Part shown: positions 16,081 through 25,030 of the stretch, piece after piece
Numbering within the stretch: position 1 is the first letter of the stretch
Layout of the letters: each line of letters opens with the position of its first letter
Source of the DNA: Candidatus Eiseniibacteriota bacterium
Lineage (GTDB): Bacteria > Eisenbacteria > RBG-16-71-46 > CAIMUX01
Reading direction: 5' to 3'
Assembly (NCBI GenBank): GCA_020633975.1
Contig: JACKCR010000005.1
Coordinates: forward strand, 62,001-126,000
DNA: 64,000 nt
Program-made: the position numbers and the translations under genes
The notes under the pieces: generated by a model
Database searches by the model: none
Seen by the model: only the letters and a program-made list of their open reading frames with translations
Told to the model about the DNA's origin: nothing

Positions 16081-17493
16081 GTGCCACAACCTCGATCTCG
16101 CGCTCGCTCGCTGACCCTCGGGCTCGTCTCCTCACTGGTGATGTGGCTCGTGGGAGCCGTGCTCGTCCAGCCGCCCCCTCTTGCGCACGCGGCGGAACTC
16201 CCTCCGTACCGGCCGACCCGCATGGACCCGGTCCAGCCCGCGCTCGAGATCGAAGAGATACGGTTCGAAGGAAAGACCCGGACCCGGGAACGACTCGCGC
16301 TCCAAGTCGCGGGAGTTGCGGTCGGAGATTCGACGAGCGCAGCGTCGCTCCAGACAGCTGGAACGCGCCTGGCGGACTCGCCTCTCTTCCACTCGTGCAC
16401 CCTCCGCATCCTCCCGGGCTCACGGCGCGGCCTCGTCATCGTGGTGTTCGAGGTGGAAGAGAGCCGTCCGCATCTCCGCTTCGGCGTCGGCTATGAAGAG
16501 CTCGGCGGCTGGTTCCTCGAACCGGCCCAGCTCCGCATGGACAACCTGACCGGACGGGGCGAAGAGTTCGCGCTCGCGTTTCGGCTCGGTTGGCGCAACG
16601 CCGGTCTCCACCTCGACTGGACGCACCGCTCTTTCCGCGAACCGATGCGGTACTGGGGTTTCGGTCTCCACTCGGAGACGCAGAGCCGGCTCTACTTCGC
16701 GGATGGAGCCGAGATCGCCCACCCGGTCGCACGAGGAAGTGTCGAGATCACCGCCGGTGTGCCCCTCTACTCGAAACTCGGACTTCGGCTCAGTGCACGA
16801 ACGGAAACGGTGCGTCCGGACTCGAGCGCGAAGCTCAACGTCGAGGCGAGCGATGGCCGCGGCGCGGGCACGTTCGTTCCCACCGAGGAGTTGCCGAACG
16901 AGATCCAGGGTGCGCTCGGCGAAAGGAAGCGCACGTGGCTCGGAGCTTCGGTCGTCCTCGATCGACGTCGCGGCAGCGGCCTCGCTCGAACCGGGCTCTG
17001 GGGGAACGCGGGATACGAGGTCGCCTTGTCTCGCGACGACCGCACGATCCACCACGCGCACTTAGACGCACGCGGCTACCTCCCCCGCGCACGATGGCAA
17101 CTCGCGAGTCGCGTCGCCGTGGAATCGGTTTCGGAGGCGGCACCGTTCTACGATCGACCGTACCTCGGCGGACTGTACGCTGTACGCGGCTACCCGAGCC
17201 ACGCGCTCTCTCCCGCAGGCGGTGATCTCGTTCGCGCGACCGGCTCGATAGAGATACGTACGCCGCTGTACGGCGCGGGGCCACATCCGAGAGTCGTCGG
17301 ACTCGCGTTCCTCGATGTCGGTGTGAGCTCGGACCACTCGGGCGAGAGTACGACGGCCGTCGGAGTCGGCTACGGCTGGCGCGTACGGATCCCCTGGCTC
17401 GGTCATCTCGGTTTCGACGTCGGCATTCCACTCAGCGACTCGCCGGTGGACGAAGCGTTCCACGGCAACGTCAGTCTCGGGTGGACCTACTGA
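16081..17493 (+). CDS. Omp85/BamA-superfamily outer-membrane barrel with one POTRA domain
   Basis: 470 residues from a GTG at 16081 (AGGGAGG just upstream; signal peptide begins here). Signal peptide to about residue 37 (PPPLAHA-AELPPY), one POTRA domain about 54-128 (LEIEEIRFEGKTRTRERLAL through VVFEVEES), then a C-terminal beta-barrel with alternating strands and the conserved loop-6 motif VRGYPSH near residue 370. Ends in an aromatic strand (NVSLGWTY). The family inserts or translocates proteins in the outer membrane; with a single POTRA it is more like a surface-antigen/TamA-like member than core BamA. The stop overlaps the next start (TGATG), so it heads an operon with signalling genes. 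Confidence 0.85.
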   Translation: MPQPRSRARSLTLGLVSSLVMWLVGAVLVQPPPLAHAAELPPYRPTRMDPVQPALEIEEIRFEGKTRTRERLALQVAGVAVGDSTSAASLQTAGTRLADSPLFHSCTLRILPGSRRGLVIVVFEVEESRPHLRFGVGYEELGGWFLEPAQLRMDNLTGRGEEFALAFRLGWRNAGLHLDWTHRSFREPMRYWGFGLHSETQSRLYFADGAEIAHPVARGSVEITAGVPLYSKLGLRLSARTETVRPDSSAKLNVEASDGRGAGTFVPTEELPNEIQGALGERKRTWLGASVVLDRRRGSGLARTGLWGNAGYEVALSRDDRTIHHAHLDARGYLPRARWQLASRVAVESVSEAAPFYDRPYLGGLYAVRGYPSHALSPAGGDLVRATGSIEIRTPLYGAGPHPRVVGLAFLDVGVSSDHSGESTTAVGVGYGWRVRIPWLGHLGFDVGIPLSDSPVDEAFHGNVSLGWTY

Positions 17494-18305
17494 TGCGCCG
17501 CCGATCTCTCACCGCACTCGCACTCGTCCTGGGAATCGTCCTCGTGTCGGGAAGTCGCGCGTCTGCAGGAGACGAGTCGCCGGTCACGCGAGGCGAACGA
17601 CCTGTCGCGACTCGAGGCGACGAGCGAGTCGAAGGTTCGAGCGACGAGCCGACTCTCGTCGCGATCGATGCCGCACGCCGAGGGAACGAAGTCGTCTGCG
17701 CGCTCGAAACGCTCGGTCTGCCGGGGCTCCTGGCCGAGGACACGATGGCGCGTGGCCTCCCGATCGACTTGATCGTCGACATCGAGCTCACGATCGCCGG
17801 CCGGAGCGACGACGTTCGCAGCCGCCACATCGTTCGCGTGCAACCGGACCTATGGGACGGGGACCTGCGGTTACTCACGAGCGAGGTGGAGTTGCGCTTC
17901 GCGGATCTCTCCGCACTGCGAAGCGGACTGTCCAGCCTGGGGCCGTTCCCCTGCGCAGACGCGGACGTGTTGAGCGGCGGAAGTCGGTTCTTCCTCGAAG
18001 TGTCCCTCTCGGTCGATCCAACCGCAGACGGAGGCGACGGATCCCCGTGGGGCCTCTTCGATGACGACGAGACGTCGCCCGATCGCGAGCGTTCGATCGG
18101 GCTCGGTCGTCTCTTCCGCTTCTTCCTCGGCCACGGCGGGCAACCCACACCGAGCACGCTGCGGGGACGAAGCGGACCCTGGACCTGGGACGCGATCCCG
18201 CTCTGGACGCGTGATACGGGTCCGTCTCCCCTTCCCGACGACGCGGGGAACGGAGACTCGAACTCGTCCGAGGAAGGCGACGCTGAAGAGGGGCCGAAGC
18301 GATGA
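17493..18305 (+). CDS. Secreted DUF4390-like protein
   Basis: 270 residues; ATG at 17493 overlaps the preceding stop by one base. Signal peptide (MRRRSLTALALVLGIVLVSG, cleaved near ASA-GDE). The core (about 65-165: EDTMARGLPIDLIVDIELTI, VRVQPDLWDGDLRLLTSEVE) resembles DUF4390, known next to ntrY/ntrX-type genes in other bacteria. The last 100 residues are low-complexity, Asp/Glu/Pro-rich. Function unknown; position between an Omp85 barrel and a sensor kinase suggests a periplasmic accessory. Overlaps the next gene by 4 bases (ATGA). Confidence 0.65.
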   Translation: MRRRSLTALALVLGIVLVSGSRASAGDESPVTRGERPVATRGDERVEGSSDEPTLVAIDAARRGNEVVCALETLGLPGLLAEDTMARGLPIDLIVDIELTIAGRSDDVRSRHIVRVQPDLWDGDLRLLTSEVELRFADLSALRSGLSSLGPFPCADADVLSGGSRFFLEVSLSVDPTADGGDGSPWGLFDDDETSPDRERSIGLGRLFRFFLGHGGQPTPSTLRGRSGPWTWDAIPLWTRDTGPSPLPDDAGNGDSNSSEEGDAEEGPKR

Positions 18306-19720
18306 AGCGGTGGCGCACTCAAGTCCTGCTCCTTCTCGCACTCGCGATCGCGCTCCCCGCGCTTCCCACCGCCTGGGCCGTCAAGGTGCTGTTCGATGAG
18401 GCACTTCGTCCGCTCTTGGGGGGTGCGCTCGAAGAAGGGATGCACGCAGGATTCGAGTCCACCCGAAACGAAATCGCGAGGAGTCGAGATGCGTTCGAGA
18501 GAGACCTCGCCGCGGGCGTTCCGGTAGACACGCTACGTGCGGAGAAACTCGAATCGCTCTCCGAGCGGGATCGGAACACCGTGTTCGCCTTGCGGCTCGA
18601 GCTCGGCGATCCCCCACTTCGCCTGGAACTCTCGGGCCGGACACACTGGATCGCTCGCAGTGAGTCCGCGCCAGGCGTTCCGACGTGGGTCGTGCGCGCC
18701 GTCCCTGACTCGCTCGTGGCGCGCGCGACGAATGTGGCCGATGCCATGCGACGGATCGAAGCGCTGCGGCAGCAGAGGAACGCTCTCGGCCGTTCTCTCC
18801 TCACGACGTATCTCCTGGCGCACGGAATCGTCGTCATCGTGCTCATCGCGGCCGCACTCTGGCTCGTCGGCCGGTGGACCGCACCGATCTCGGACCTCGA
18901 AGGTGGAATCGACTCGGTGTCGCGCGGGGATCTGTCCGTCCGTGTCCCCCCGAGTGGAAGCGAGGACATGAAACGGGTGCTGGAGCGGTTCAACCAGATG
19001 GTGAAAGACCTCGGCTCGCAGAGAAGAGAGCTCGCACGACTCGAGAAGAGGGCTGCCTGGCAACAGATGGCGCGGTCTCTCGCGCACGAGATCAAGAACC
19101 CACTCACTCCGATCCAACTCGCAGTCCAAGAGCTACGGACCGCGTACGACGGATCCGATCCACGCTACGCCGCGCTCCTCAGCGAGGGCGCACAGATCGT
19201 CGAGGAGGAAGTCGAGAGGCTGCGGCTTCTCGTCCAGGGCTTCTCGGAACTCGCACGCCCGGCCCGTGAGTTCAGCGAGTTCGATCTACGCGAGCTCCTC
19301 GCGGAAATCGAACGAGCCTACGGCGGCGCGGCCATCTGCAACGCTCCTGAAGCGCCCGTTCCGATCCGTGGAGACCGCGAAGGTCTCCGGCGCCTGGTCC
19401 TCAACTTGGTGAACAACGCGATCGAGGCGCAGAAACGAACAGGAAACGAAGAGTCGATCGAACTGAGTCTCGTCTCGGACCGTTCCGGCTGGCTCGTCGA
19501 TGTGAGCGATCACGGGCCTGGAATCGACTCGAGCGACCGCGAACGGATCTTCGAACCCGACTTCACTACCCGGTCGGATGGGATCGGACTCGGCCTCGCA
19601 ATCGCTCGAAGCACGGCCGAAGCGCACGGAGGAACGCTCGAGGCACTTTCTAGACTCGACGGCTCCGCCGGAGCCACCTTCCGACTCCTTCTCCCTTCAC
19701 AGCTCTCGGAGGAACCATGA
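18302..19720 (+). CDS. NtrY-like membrane sensor histidine kinase
   Basis: 472 residues. Two membrane helices (about 7-28 and 172-190) bracket a periplasmic sensor region; then HAMP (about 190-243), phosphoacceptor His262 in SLAHEIKNPLTPIQLAVQEL, a sequence diagnostic for the NtrY group, and a HATPase domain (N box NLVNNAIEA, G1 DHGPGID, G2 GIGLGLAI). Translationally coupled at both ends (ATGA overlaps), with the partner response regulator directly downstream. No PAS domain is apparent, unlike many NtrY proteins. Nitrogen control is not implied by context; envelope sensing is a better guess. Confidence 0.92.
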   Translation: MKRWRTQVLLLLALAIALPALPTAWAVKVLFDEALRPLLGGALEEGMHAGFESTRNEIARSRDAFERDLAAGVPVDTLRAEKLESLSERDRNTVFALRLELGDPPLRLELSGRTHWIARSESAPGVPTWVVRAVPDSLVARATNVADAMRRIEALRQQRNALGRSLLTTYLLAHGIVVIVLIAAALWLVGRWTAPISDLEGGIDSVSRGDLSVRVPPSGSEDMKRVLERFNQMVKDLGSQRRELARLEKRAAWQQMARSLAHEIKNPLTPIQLAVQELRTAYDGSDPRYAALLSEGAQIVEEEVERLRLLVQGFSELARPAREFSEFDLRELLAEIERAYGGAAICNAPEAPVPIRGDREGLRRLVLNLVNNAIEAQKRTGNEESIELSLVSDRSGWLVDVSDHGPGIDSSDRERIFEPDFTTRSDGIGLGLAIARSTAEAHGGTLEALSRLDGSAGATFRLLLPSQLSEEP

Positions 19721-21156
19721 CGTCTCGGGTTCTCATCGTCGACGACGAGAAGAACATCCGCCGCACACTTTCCCTCGTACTCACCAGCTCCGGCTACGAG
19801 TGCCTGGAGGCGGAGTCGGGAGAAGCCGCGCTCACCGTGCTCGAGAACGAAGTCGCACACGCGGTCCTCCTGGACATCGGTCTTCCAGGCCAGGACGGAC
19901 TCCAAACCCTCGACGCAATCCGCCGCACGTATCCGAGCATCGCGGTCATCATGATCTCGGGCCGCGCCACGATCCAAGACGCGCTCGAAGCGACGAAGCT
20001 CGGCGCGTTCGACTTCTTGGAGAAGCCGCTCTCCCGGGACCGCGTCCTCCTCGCGCTCCGCAACGCACTCCAGGTTTCTGCGTTGGAAACGGAGATCGAC
20101 CGGATCAACGCAGGCCGTTCGGACGACCGGATCCTCATCGGGGAGAGTCCAACGTTCCTACGGCTCCTCGAAACGGCTCGCAAGGTCGCCCGCACCCAGG
20201 CCACCGTTCTCATCACCGGAGAGAGCGGAACCGGGAAAGAGCTCATCGCCCGCTTCGTCCACGAGGAGAGCCCGCGCGCAAACGGACCGTTCATCGAGGT
20301 CAACTGCGCGGCGATTCCGGAGGACCTGATCGAGTCCGAACTGTTCGGGTGCGTTCGGGGCGCCTATACCGGCGCCGACCGCGCACGCGAAGGCAAGTTC
20401 GAGTCGGCCAACGGGGGAACGCTCTTCCTCGACGAAGTCGGAGACATGAGTGCGAACGCTCAGGCGAAGGTACTCCGTGCCCTCCAAGAGCGCGTGATCG
20501 AACGCGTCGGAGAGAGCGTTTCGCGACCGGTCGACGTCCGCATCCTCGCGGCAACGAACCGGAACTTGGAGCGCGAGGTCGAGGAAGGAAGGTTCCGGGA
20601 AGACCTCTTCCACAGGATCCACGTCGTCCCGCTGGAGACGCCACCCCTCCGCGCGCGCCCCGAAGATGTCGAACGGCTCGCCGTGCATTTCGCGCACGTC
20701 TACGCGAAGCGGAACGGCCTTCCCGTCCCAACGCTCCAGAGAGCGGCCCTCGAACGTCTCGCGTCACGATCCTGGCCTGGAAACGTCCGCGAGCTGCGGA
20801 ACGCGATCGAGCGACTCGTCATCCTGTCGCCAGGCCCGGAAATCGGTGCGGGCGACGTGAGCGCGTTGGTCCCCGAGCACTCCAGGGCAGGAAGTGTCGC
20901 TCCAGGGAGCACTACCTCGGGGAGCTTCGCCCGACGAAACGACGGGCCACTCGCACTCGTTCGCGAACACGGAGGGCTTCCGGCTGCTCGCGACGCGTTC
21001 GAGCGTCTCGCCATCGAAGCGGCACTCGACGAATCGGGGGGCAACGTCTCGGAAGCCGCCCGTCTCCTCGGAGTCGAACGCAGCAACCTGCACAAGAAGA
21101 TCAGCAAGTACGCGCTCGAACCTCGCCCTCCGCGAGGAACGGGATCCGGCGCGTAA
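19717..21156 (+). CDS. NtrX-like sigma-54-dependent response regulator
   Basis: 479 residues. Receiver with phosphoacceptor Asp53 (AVLLDIGLPGQDG) and Lys in EKPL; sigma-54 activator AAA+ domain with Walker A GESGTGKE, a variant sigma-54-contact loop CVRGAYTGA (usually GAFTGA), Walker B GGTLFLDEVGDM, and Arg fingers; linker; C-terminal Fis-type HTH (LDESGGNVSEAARLLGVERS). Overlaps the kinase gene by ATGA, so the two form one phosphorelay. Tyr replacing Phe in the GAFTGA loop is seen in some functional homologues. Confidence 0.94.
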   Translation: MTSRVLIVDDEKNIRRTLSLVLTSSGYECLEAESGEAALTVLENEVAHAVLLDIGLPGQDGLQTLDAIRRTYPSIAVIMISGRATIQDALEATKLGAFDFLEKPLSRDRVLLALRNALQVSALETEIDRINAGRSDDRILIGESPTFLRLLETARKVARTQATVLITGESGTGKELIARFVHEESPRANGPFIEVNCAAIPEDLIESELFGCVRGAYTGADRAREGKFESANGGTLFLDEVGDMSANAQAKVLRALQERVIERVGESVSRPVDVRILAATNRNLEREVEEGRFREDLFHRIHVVPLETPPLRARPEDVERLAVHFAHVYAKRNGLPVPTLQRAALERLASRSWPGNVRELRNAIERLVILSPGPEIGAGDVSALVPEHSRAGSVAPGSTTSGSFARRNDGPLALVREHGGLPAARDAFERLAIEAALDESGGNVSEAARLLGVERSNLHKKISKYALEPRPPRGTGSGA

Positions 21157-21194
21157 TCGCGCGGAACGCCTTCCGAACCGAAAGGAGCACGAAC

Positions 21195-21938
21195 GTGAGA
21201 CTCGAAGTAGGTGACCCCCGGGCGCCACGTCCCTTCCACGTGGAACGACGCACTTCACACGGTCGGGGTTCCTGCGCCCGGCGTTCCAGCGCTCGGCGTT
21301 CCCATGCCCGGCGTGCCCACGCCATCGTAGCGGCCGGGCTCTCCGTCCTCGCCGGACTCCTCCCGTCCCCGGCCCGAGCCGACGACGACAAGGGCTTCCG
21401 GATCGGACTCGGCATCCTGGGAGACTGGATCGGCGCGGAGGATCCCGCGCCAGACGCGTCGGACGACGCGCTCTACATCGAGGACGGCGGAGGAGGCGTT
21501 TCGGTGACGCTCGGCTACGACTGGAACCGTCAGTTCGGACTCGCGCTTCGGATGAGCGGCGCGCGGCACGACACGACGCTCGACGACATCTCGGTCGCGC
21601 ACAACTCGGCCGAGATCGAAGCCCACTGGCGCCCGGGATCGCACGCGGACGTGCGTCCCTACCTCTTCGGCGGAGTCGGTGGCAACACGCTCCGCGTCGA
21701 CACCGACCTCGCCGACGCGGACGTCCGCGGAGGTTCTGCCGTGCTCGGGAGCGGCGTTCTCGTGCGACTGCGCGGCAACTTCTGGTTCGACCTCGCTGGC
21801 CGCCTCCAGTTCATCAACTGGGACGAGATCGAAGTCACTCTCTCTGATGGAAACGGGGATCAGGTCAGCGCCTCCACTCCGGTGGACGAAAGCGGAACCG
21901 CGGGTCAGATCACGGTCGGAGTGGTCTGGGGATTCTGA
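21195..21938 (+). CDS. Small outer-membrane beta-barrel protein
   Basis: 247 residues from a GTG at 21195 with AAAGGAG upstream. An unusually long Arg/His/Ser-rich n-region (residues 19-42, built from a 15-bp tandem repeat) precedes the hydrophobic signal core AIVAAGLSVLAGLLPSPARA (cleaved at about 62). The mature part alternates polar and hydrophobic residues with strand-turn patterning typical of OMP_b-brl/OmpW-like barrels (FRIGLGILGDWIGAEDPAPD, VRPYLFGGVGGNTLRVDTDL, ITVGVVWGF at the end). Last gene of the Omp85-NtrYX cluster and a plausible target of it; ligand or pore function unknown. Confidence 0.7.
   Translation: MRLEVGDPRAPRPFHVERRTSHGRGSCARRSSARRSHARRAHAIVAAGLSVLAGLLPSPARADDDKGFRIGLGILGDWIGAEDPAPDASDDALYIEDGGGGVSVTLGYDWNRQFGLALRMSGARHDTTLDDISVAHNSAEIEAHWRPGSHADVRPYLFGGVGGNTLRVDTDLADADVRGGSAVLGSGVLVRLRGNFWFDLAGRLQFINWDEIEVTLSDGNGDQVSASTPVDESGTAGQITVGVVWGF
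21274..21318 (+). repeat. 15-bp imperfect tandem repeat, 3 copies
   Basis: Units at 21274-21288, 21289-21303 and 21304-21318 share the core CCGGCGTTCC with few changes. In frame they encode repeats of the type S-A-R-R-S/H-A-R-R in the n-region of the barrel protein's signal peptide. Confidence 0.8.
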
Positions 21939-22037
21939 GCGGGAGGAGTCTGAGCAGGGAAGTTCTGAGCGGTCGGAAGATCCGCAACTCTCGAGCAAGC
22001 CCGGTCAAGAGACCCGGTGCGCTCGTGAGACACGAAA

Positions 22038-22068
22038 GAGCGGACCCGGGGGCTCCGGATCCGCTTCT
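22038..22068. terminator. Bidirectional hairpin between convergent genes
   Basis: GAGCGGACCCGGGGG and CTCCGGATCCGCTT form about 12 pairs with one mismatch. It lies between the barrel gene (plus) and the lipoprotein gene (minus), with TTCTTCG on one side and TTTCGTG on the other, suiting a shared weak terminator. Confidence 0.5.
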
Positions 22069-22117
22069 TCGTTGCGCGAGGGACAGGACGCAGTCGTCCA
22101 GGACTCCCTCGCCCCTG

Positions 22118-23038
22118 CTAGAGCGAGACTTCGTCGTCCGGACAGTCGATGTCTTCCTGCTCCGTGTTCCAGCAAGCGCGGTCGCCGTCGTTGTACTCCG
22201 GAACTTCCAGGCTACCGGCGCCAGTGACCACGTCCCAGGTCACGAAGAAGAGCTGTTCCTCGGACTGATCACTCCACTCGACACGACGAACCGTCCCGGT
22301 GCGGGAGTACGCGATGTGATCTCCAAAGTCCTCGTGTCCGGAGTCGATGATGCTGAGGCTGAGTTCCGTCTCCGCGAGGGACCGGGACCAGTCGAGACGA
22401 GCGACATCAGTGGGATCTGCTTCGAGGTCGCTGAAGATCCAGTATCCAGTCCGTCCGCCCTGCGAGGAATGTCCGCGGTACCAGAGGTCGTGGTCGAGTT
22501 CGCGACCGTCGACGATGCCGGTCACATAGAGCGACCAGTCTACTCCTCCCGAAACCCAGCTGCCCTCGAGGTCGACAGCGACGCGTTCGTCCCCGTCGTC
22601 GAAGACGTACTCCCAGAGGTAGGTGTTCCGATCCACCTTCTCCGGTTCCGCAGTGAGCGCGAGATGGAATGCCGCCGAGGGCGGGCCGAGCACCTCGCCC
22701 ACGATGAGGTTGAGCGCGGTCACGTGAACGACCGCGGCGATCCAGTTCCAATGCGCGTTCGCACCTGCGCTGCCCAGCGCGGTTCCACCACCGCTGAGCG
22801 CTGCTCCACCGCTGTGCGCTGCTCCACCGCTGAGCGTCGCTCCATCGCCGAGGTCGGCACCGCCAGCGACGGCCCTTGCGGCGTCATCGGCGAAGAATCC
22901 GAGGTCCATCTGCATGGTGACCGGATCGGGAAGCTCGGGCGCGCCACGCTCCGCGTCGGGCTGCGTCGTTTCATTGCCGCAGGCCGCGAGTGCGAGGGAG
23001 AGCGCGGAGACGAAGAGGGTGTTGCGTACGATCGACAT
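22118..23038 (-). CDS. Lipoprotein of unknown function
   Basis: 306 residues with CAGGAGG before the ATG at 23038. Type II signal peptide with lipobox LALAAC (Cys20), then a Gly/Ser/Ala spacer produced by an 18-bp tandem repeat (SGGAAHSGGAALSGG, about residues 70-90). The main domain (about 95-306) is rich in acidic and aromatic residues with repeated beta-strand patterns (TYLWEYVFDDGDERVAVDLE, WSLYVTGIVDGRELDHDLWY, YNDGDRACWN). No family recognised. Likely anchored in the outer membrane facing the periplasm. Convergent with the barrel gene, divergent from the carboxylase operon. Confidence 0.8.
   Translation of the reverse strand: MSIVRNTLFVSALSLALAACGNETTQPDAERGAPELPDPVTMQMDLGFFADDAARAVAGGADLGDGATLSGGAAHSGGAALSGGGTALGSAGANAHWNWIAAVVHVTALNLIVGEVLGPPSAAFHLALTAEPEKVDRNTYLWEYVFDDGDERVAVDLEGSWVSGGVDWSLYVTGIVDGRELDHDLWYRGHSSQGGRTGYWIFSDLEADPTDVARLDWSRSLAETELSLSIIDSGHEDFGDHIAYSRTGTVRRVEWSDQSEEQLFFVTWDVVTGAGSLEVPEYNDGDRACWNTEQEDIDCPDDEVSL
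22791..22844 (-). repeat. 18-bp tandem repeat, 3 copies
   Basis: Units starting at 22791, 22809 and 22827 share CCGCTG-GCG--GCTCCA (plus strand) with one to three differences each. In frame on the minus strand they encode the hexapeptide repeat A-x-x-S-G-G within the lipoprotein spacer. Confidence 0.85.
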
Positions 23039-23476
23039 GGCTGCCTCCTGGTTGGGTCGACTCTGGTTCGCGCCGCCCTCCTGTAGGGGCGATGCCGAAC
23101 CGTGCTCTGCCGGCTCTGGCCCCGCACTCGCGGAGGCTCGGTCCCGGCGCTGTCGATGTAGGAAATGCAGCCATCGTGCCGTCGTCGCCGGTTCTACGTG
23201 CCGATCATGTTATCGGCTCGGAGACTGGAAGTTGCGGCACCCGCCCTCTCCCGGACCTCCACGCGAAGGCACGTCGAACGGGTCGTCCTGTGTGCCCCAC
23301 TCGCCACGACTGGGAGTGACACTCACAGGTCCGGATTTCCTCCCCCAGGGCGCGACGGGAGGAGGTACTCTCCCCGCTGTTCGTCGTTTGTGAGTGGACG
23401 ACGGAATCGACTCGATTCGGGCCGACGTCGGGCCCGCGAGAGTCCTCTCGAGATTCCTCCGGAAGGAGCGCGAAGC
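23039..23476. other. Divergent intergenic region lipoprotein / carboxylase operon
   Basis: 438 bases. The clearest element is an 18-bp perfect interrupted palindrome GCCGAT-N6-ATCGGC at 23200-23217, a plausible operator. No convincing paired -35/-10 could be assigned by eye. The carboxylase ribosome-binding site GGAAGGAG is at its right end. Confidence 0.5.
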
Positions 23477-25030
23477 ATGACGACGCAGAAAGAGAAGCAG
23501 GAACAGCTAGGCAGGCTCCGCGACCAAGTGGAAGACGGAGGCGGGCGGGAGAAGCTCGACAAGATCCGCGCCTCGGGACGGCTCACCGCGCGCGAACGGG
23601 TCTCCACGTTGCTCGACCCGGGCTCGTTCCAGGAACGCGGCACCTTCGTCACGCATCGCTGCACGGACTTCGGCATGACGAGCCGGAAGACCCTGGGCGA
23701 CGGCGTCGTCGCTGGCTCGGGCACGATCGACGGGCGTCCCGTCTACGTCTTCGCGCAGGACTTCACCGTCTTCGGCGGAACACTCTCCGAATCGAATGCA
23801 CGCAAGATCTGCGACATCATGGACCAGGCGATGCAGAACGGCTGCCCGGTCATCGGGCTCAACGACTCGGGTGGCGCGCGCATTCAGGAAGGCGTGCAGT
23901 CGCTCGGCGGGTACGCGGACATCTTCCTCCGCAACACACTCGCCTCGGGCGTCGTCCCGCAGATCTCCGCCATCTTGGGCCCCTGCGCGGGCGGTGCCGT
24001 CTACTCCCCGGCCATCACCGACTTCACGATCATGGTGAAGGAGACGAGCCACATGTTCGTCACCGGCCCCAACGTGATCAAGCAGGTGACGAACGAGGAG
24101 GTGACGTTCGAAGAACTGGGCGGCGCGATGACGCACAACACGAAGTCCGGTGTCGCTCACATCGCGACCGAGGACGACCTCGACTGCCTTCGTGCGATCA
24201 AGACGCTCCTCTCCTACCTCCCGCAGAACAACCTCGAGGATCCGCCCTACGTCTCCGCGGACGATCCGTCCGACAGGATGGACCCGGAGCTCGACGGGCT
24301 CATCCCCGAGAGTTCGAACATGCCCTACGACATCAAGGACGTGATCGAGCGGGTGGTGGACCAGGGCAGCTTCTACGAGATCCACGAGCACTTCGCACAG
24401 AACATCGTCGTCGGCTTCGCTCGGCTCGGTGGACGCGTGGTCGGTATCGTCGCGAACCAGCCGAAGTTCCTGGCCGGCGTCCTCGACATCCGTTCCTCGA
24501 TCAAGGGCGCCCGTTTCGTCCGCACCTGCGACTGCTTCAACATCCCGCTCATCACCTTCGAGGACGTCCCTGGCTTCCTTCCGGGCACGGACCAGGAGTG
24601 GGGCGGAGTGATCACACACGGCGCGAAGCTCCTCTTCGCCTACTGCGAGGCGACGGTCCCAAAGCTGACGGTCATCACACGGAAGGCATACGGTGGTGCC
24701 TACGACGTCATGAGTTCGAAGCACATCCGCGCGGACTACAACATCGCCTGGCCGAGCGCGGAGATCGCGGTCATGGGCGCGGAAGGCGCGGTAGCGATCG
24801 TGAACCGGAAGGAGATCGCCGACGCGTCGGATCCCAAGGCGAAGACAAAGGAGCTAGCGGACGAGTACAACGCCACGTTCGCGAATCCGTACGTCGCGGC
24901 ATCTCTCGGCTTCCTCGACGACGTCATCCTTCCTCGCGAGACCCGCCCACGACTCATCGCGGCGCTCAAGATGCTGGAGAACAAGAAGCAGGAACTGCCG
25001 GCGAAGAAGCACGGGAACATCCCACTATGA
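23477..25030 (+). CDS. pccB: Acyl-CoA (propionyl-CoA-type) carboxylase, carboxyltransferase subunit
   Basis: 517 residues from the ATG at 23477 with GGAAGGAG at 8 bases. Crotonase-fold carboxyltransferase with both halves: N-terminal domain ([35 protein letters not shown], oxyanion [19 protein letters not shown]) and C-terminal domain ([62 protein letters not shown]). It moves carboxyl from biotin to acyl-CoA. Sequence and presence of a methylmalonyl-CoA epimerase at 30583 favour propionyl-CoA, but related enzymes act on methylcrotonyl-, geranyl- or acetyl-CoA. Overlaps the biotin carboxylase gene by 4 bases. Confidence 0.93.
   Translation: MTTQKEKQEQLGRLRDQVEDGGGREKLDKIRASGRLTARERVSTLLDPGSFQERGTFVTHRCTDFGMTSRKTLGDGVVAGSGTIDGRPVYVFAQDFTVFGGTLSESNARKICDIMDQAMQNGCPVIGLNDSGGARIQEGVQSLGGYADIFLRNTLASGVVPQISAILGPCAGGAVYSPAITDFTIMVKETSHMFVTGPNVIKQVTNEEVTFEELGGAMTHNTKSGVAHIATEDDLDCLRAIKTLLSYLPQNNLEDPPYVSADDPSDRMDPELDGLIPESSNMPYDIKDVIERVVDQGSFYEIHEHFAQNIVVGFARLGGRVVGIVANQPKFLAGVLDIRSSIKGARFVRTCDCFNIPLITFEDVPGFLPGTDQEWGGVITHGAKLLFAYCEATVPKLTVITRKAYGGAYDVMSSKHIRADYNIAWPSAEIAVMGAEGAVAIVNRKEIADASDPKAKTKELADEYNATFANPYVAASLGFLDDVILPRETRPRLIAALKMLENKKQELPAKKHGNIPL

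Noticed and set aside
19578-21195. Upstream extension of the barrel gene through the NtrX-like gene
   Set aside because: The frame is open but gives basic low-complexity sequence; the GTG at 21195 with AAAGGAG starts the real gene.
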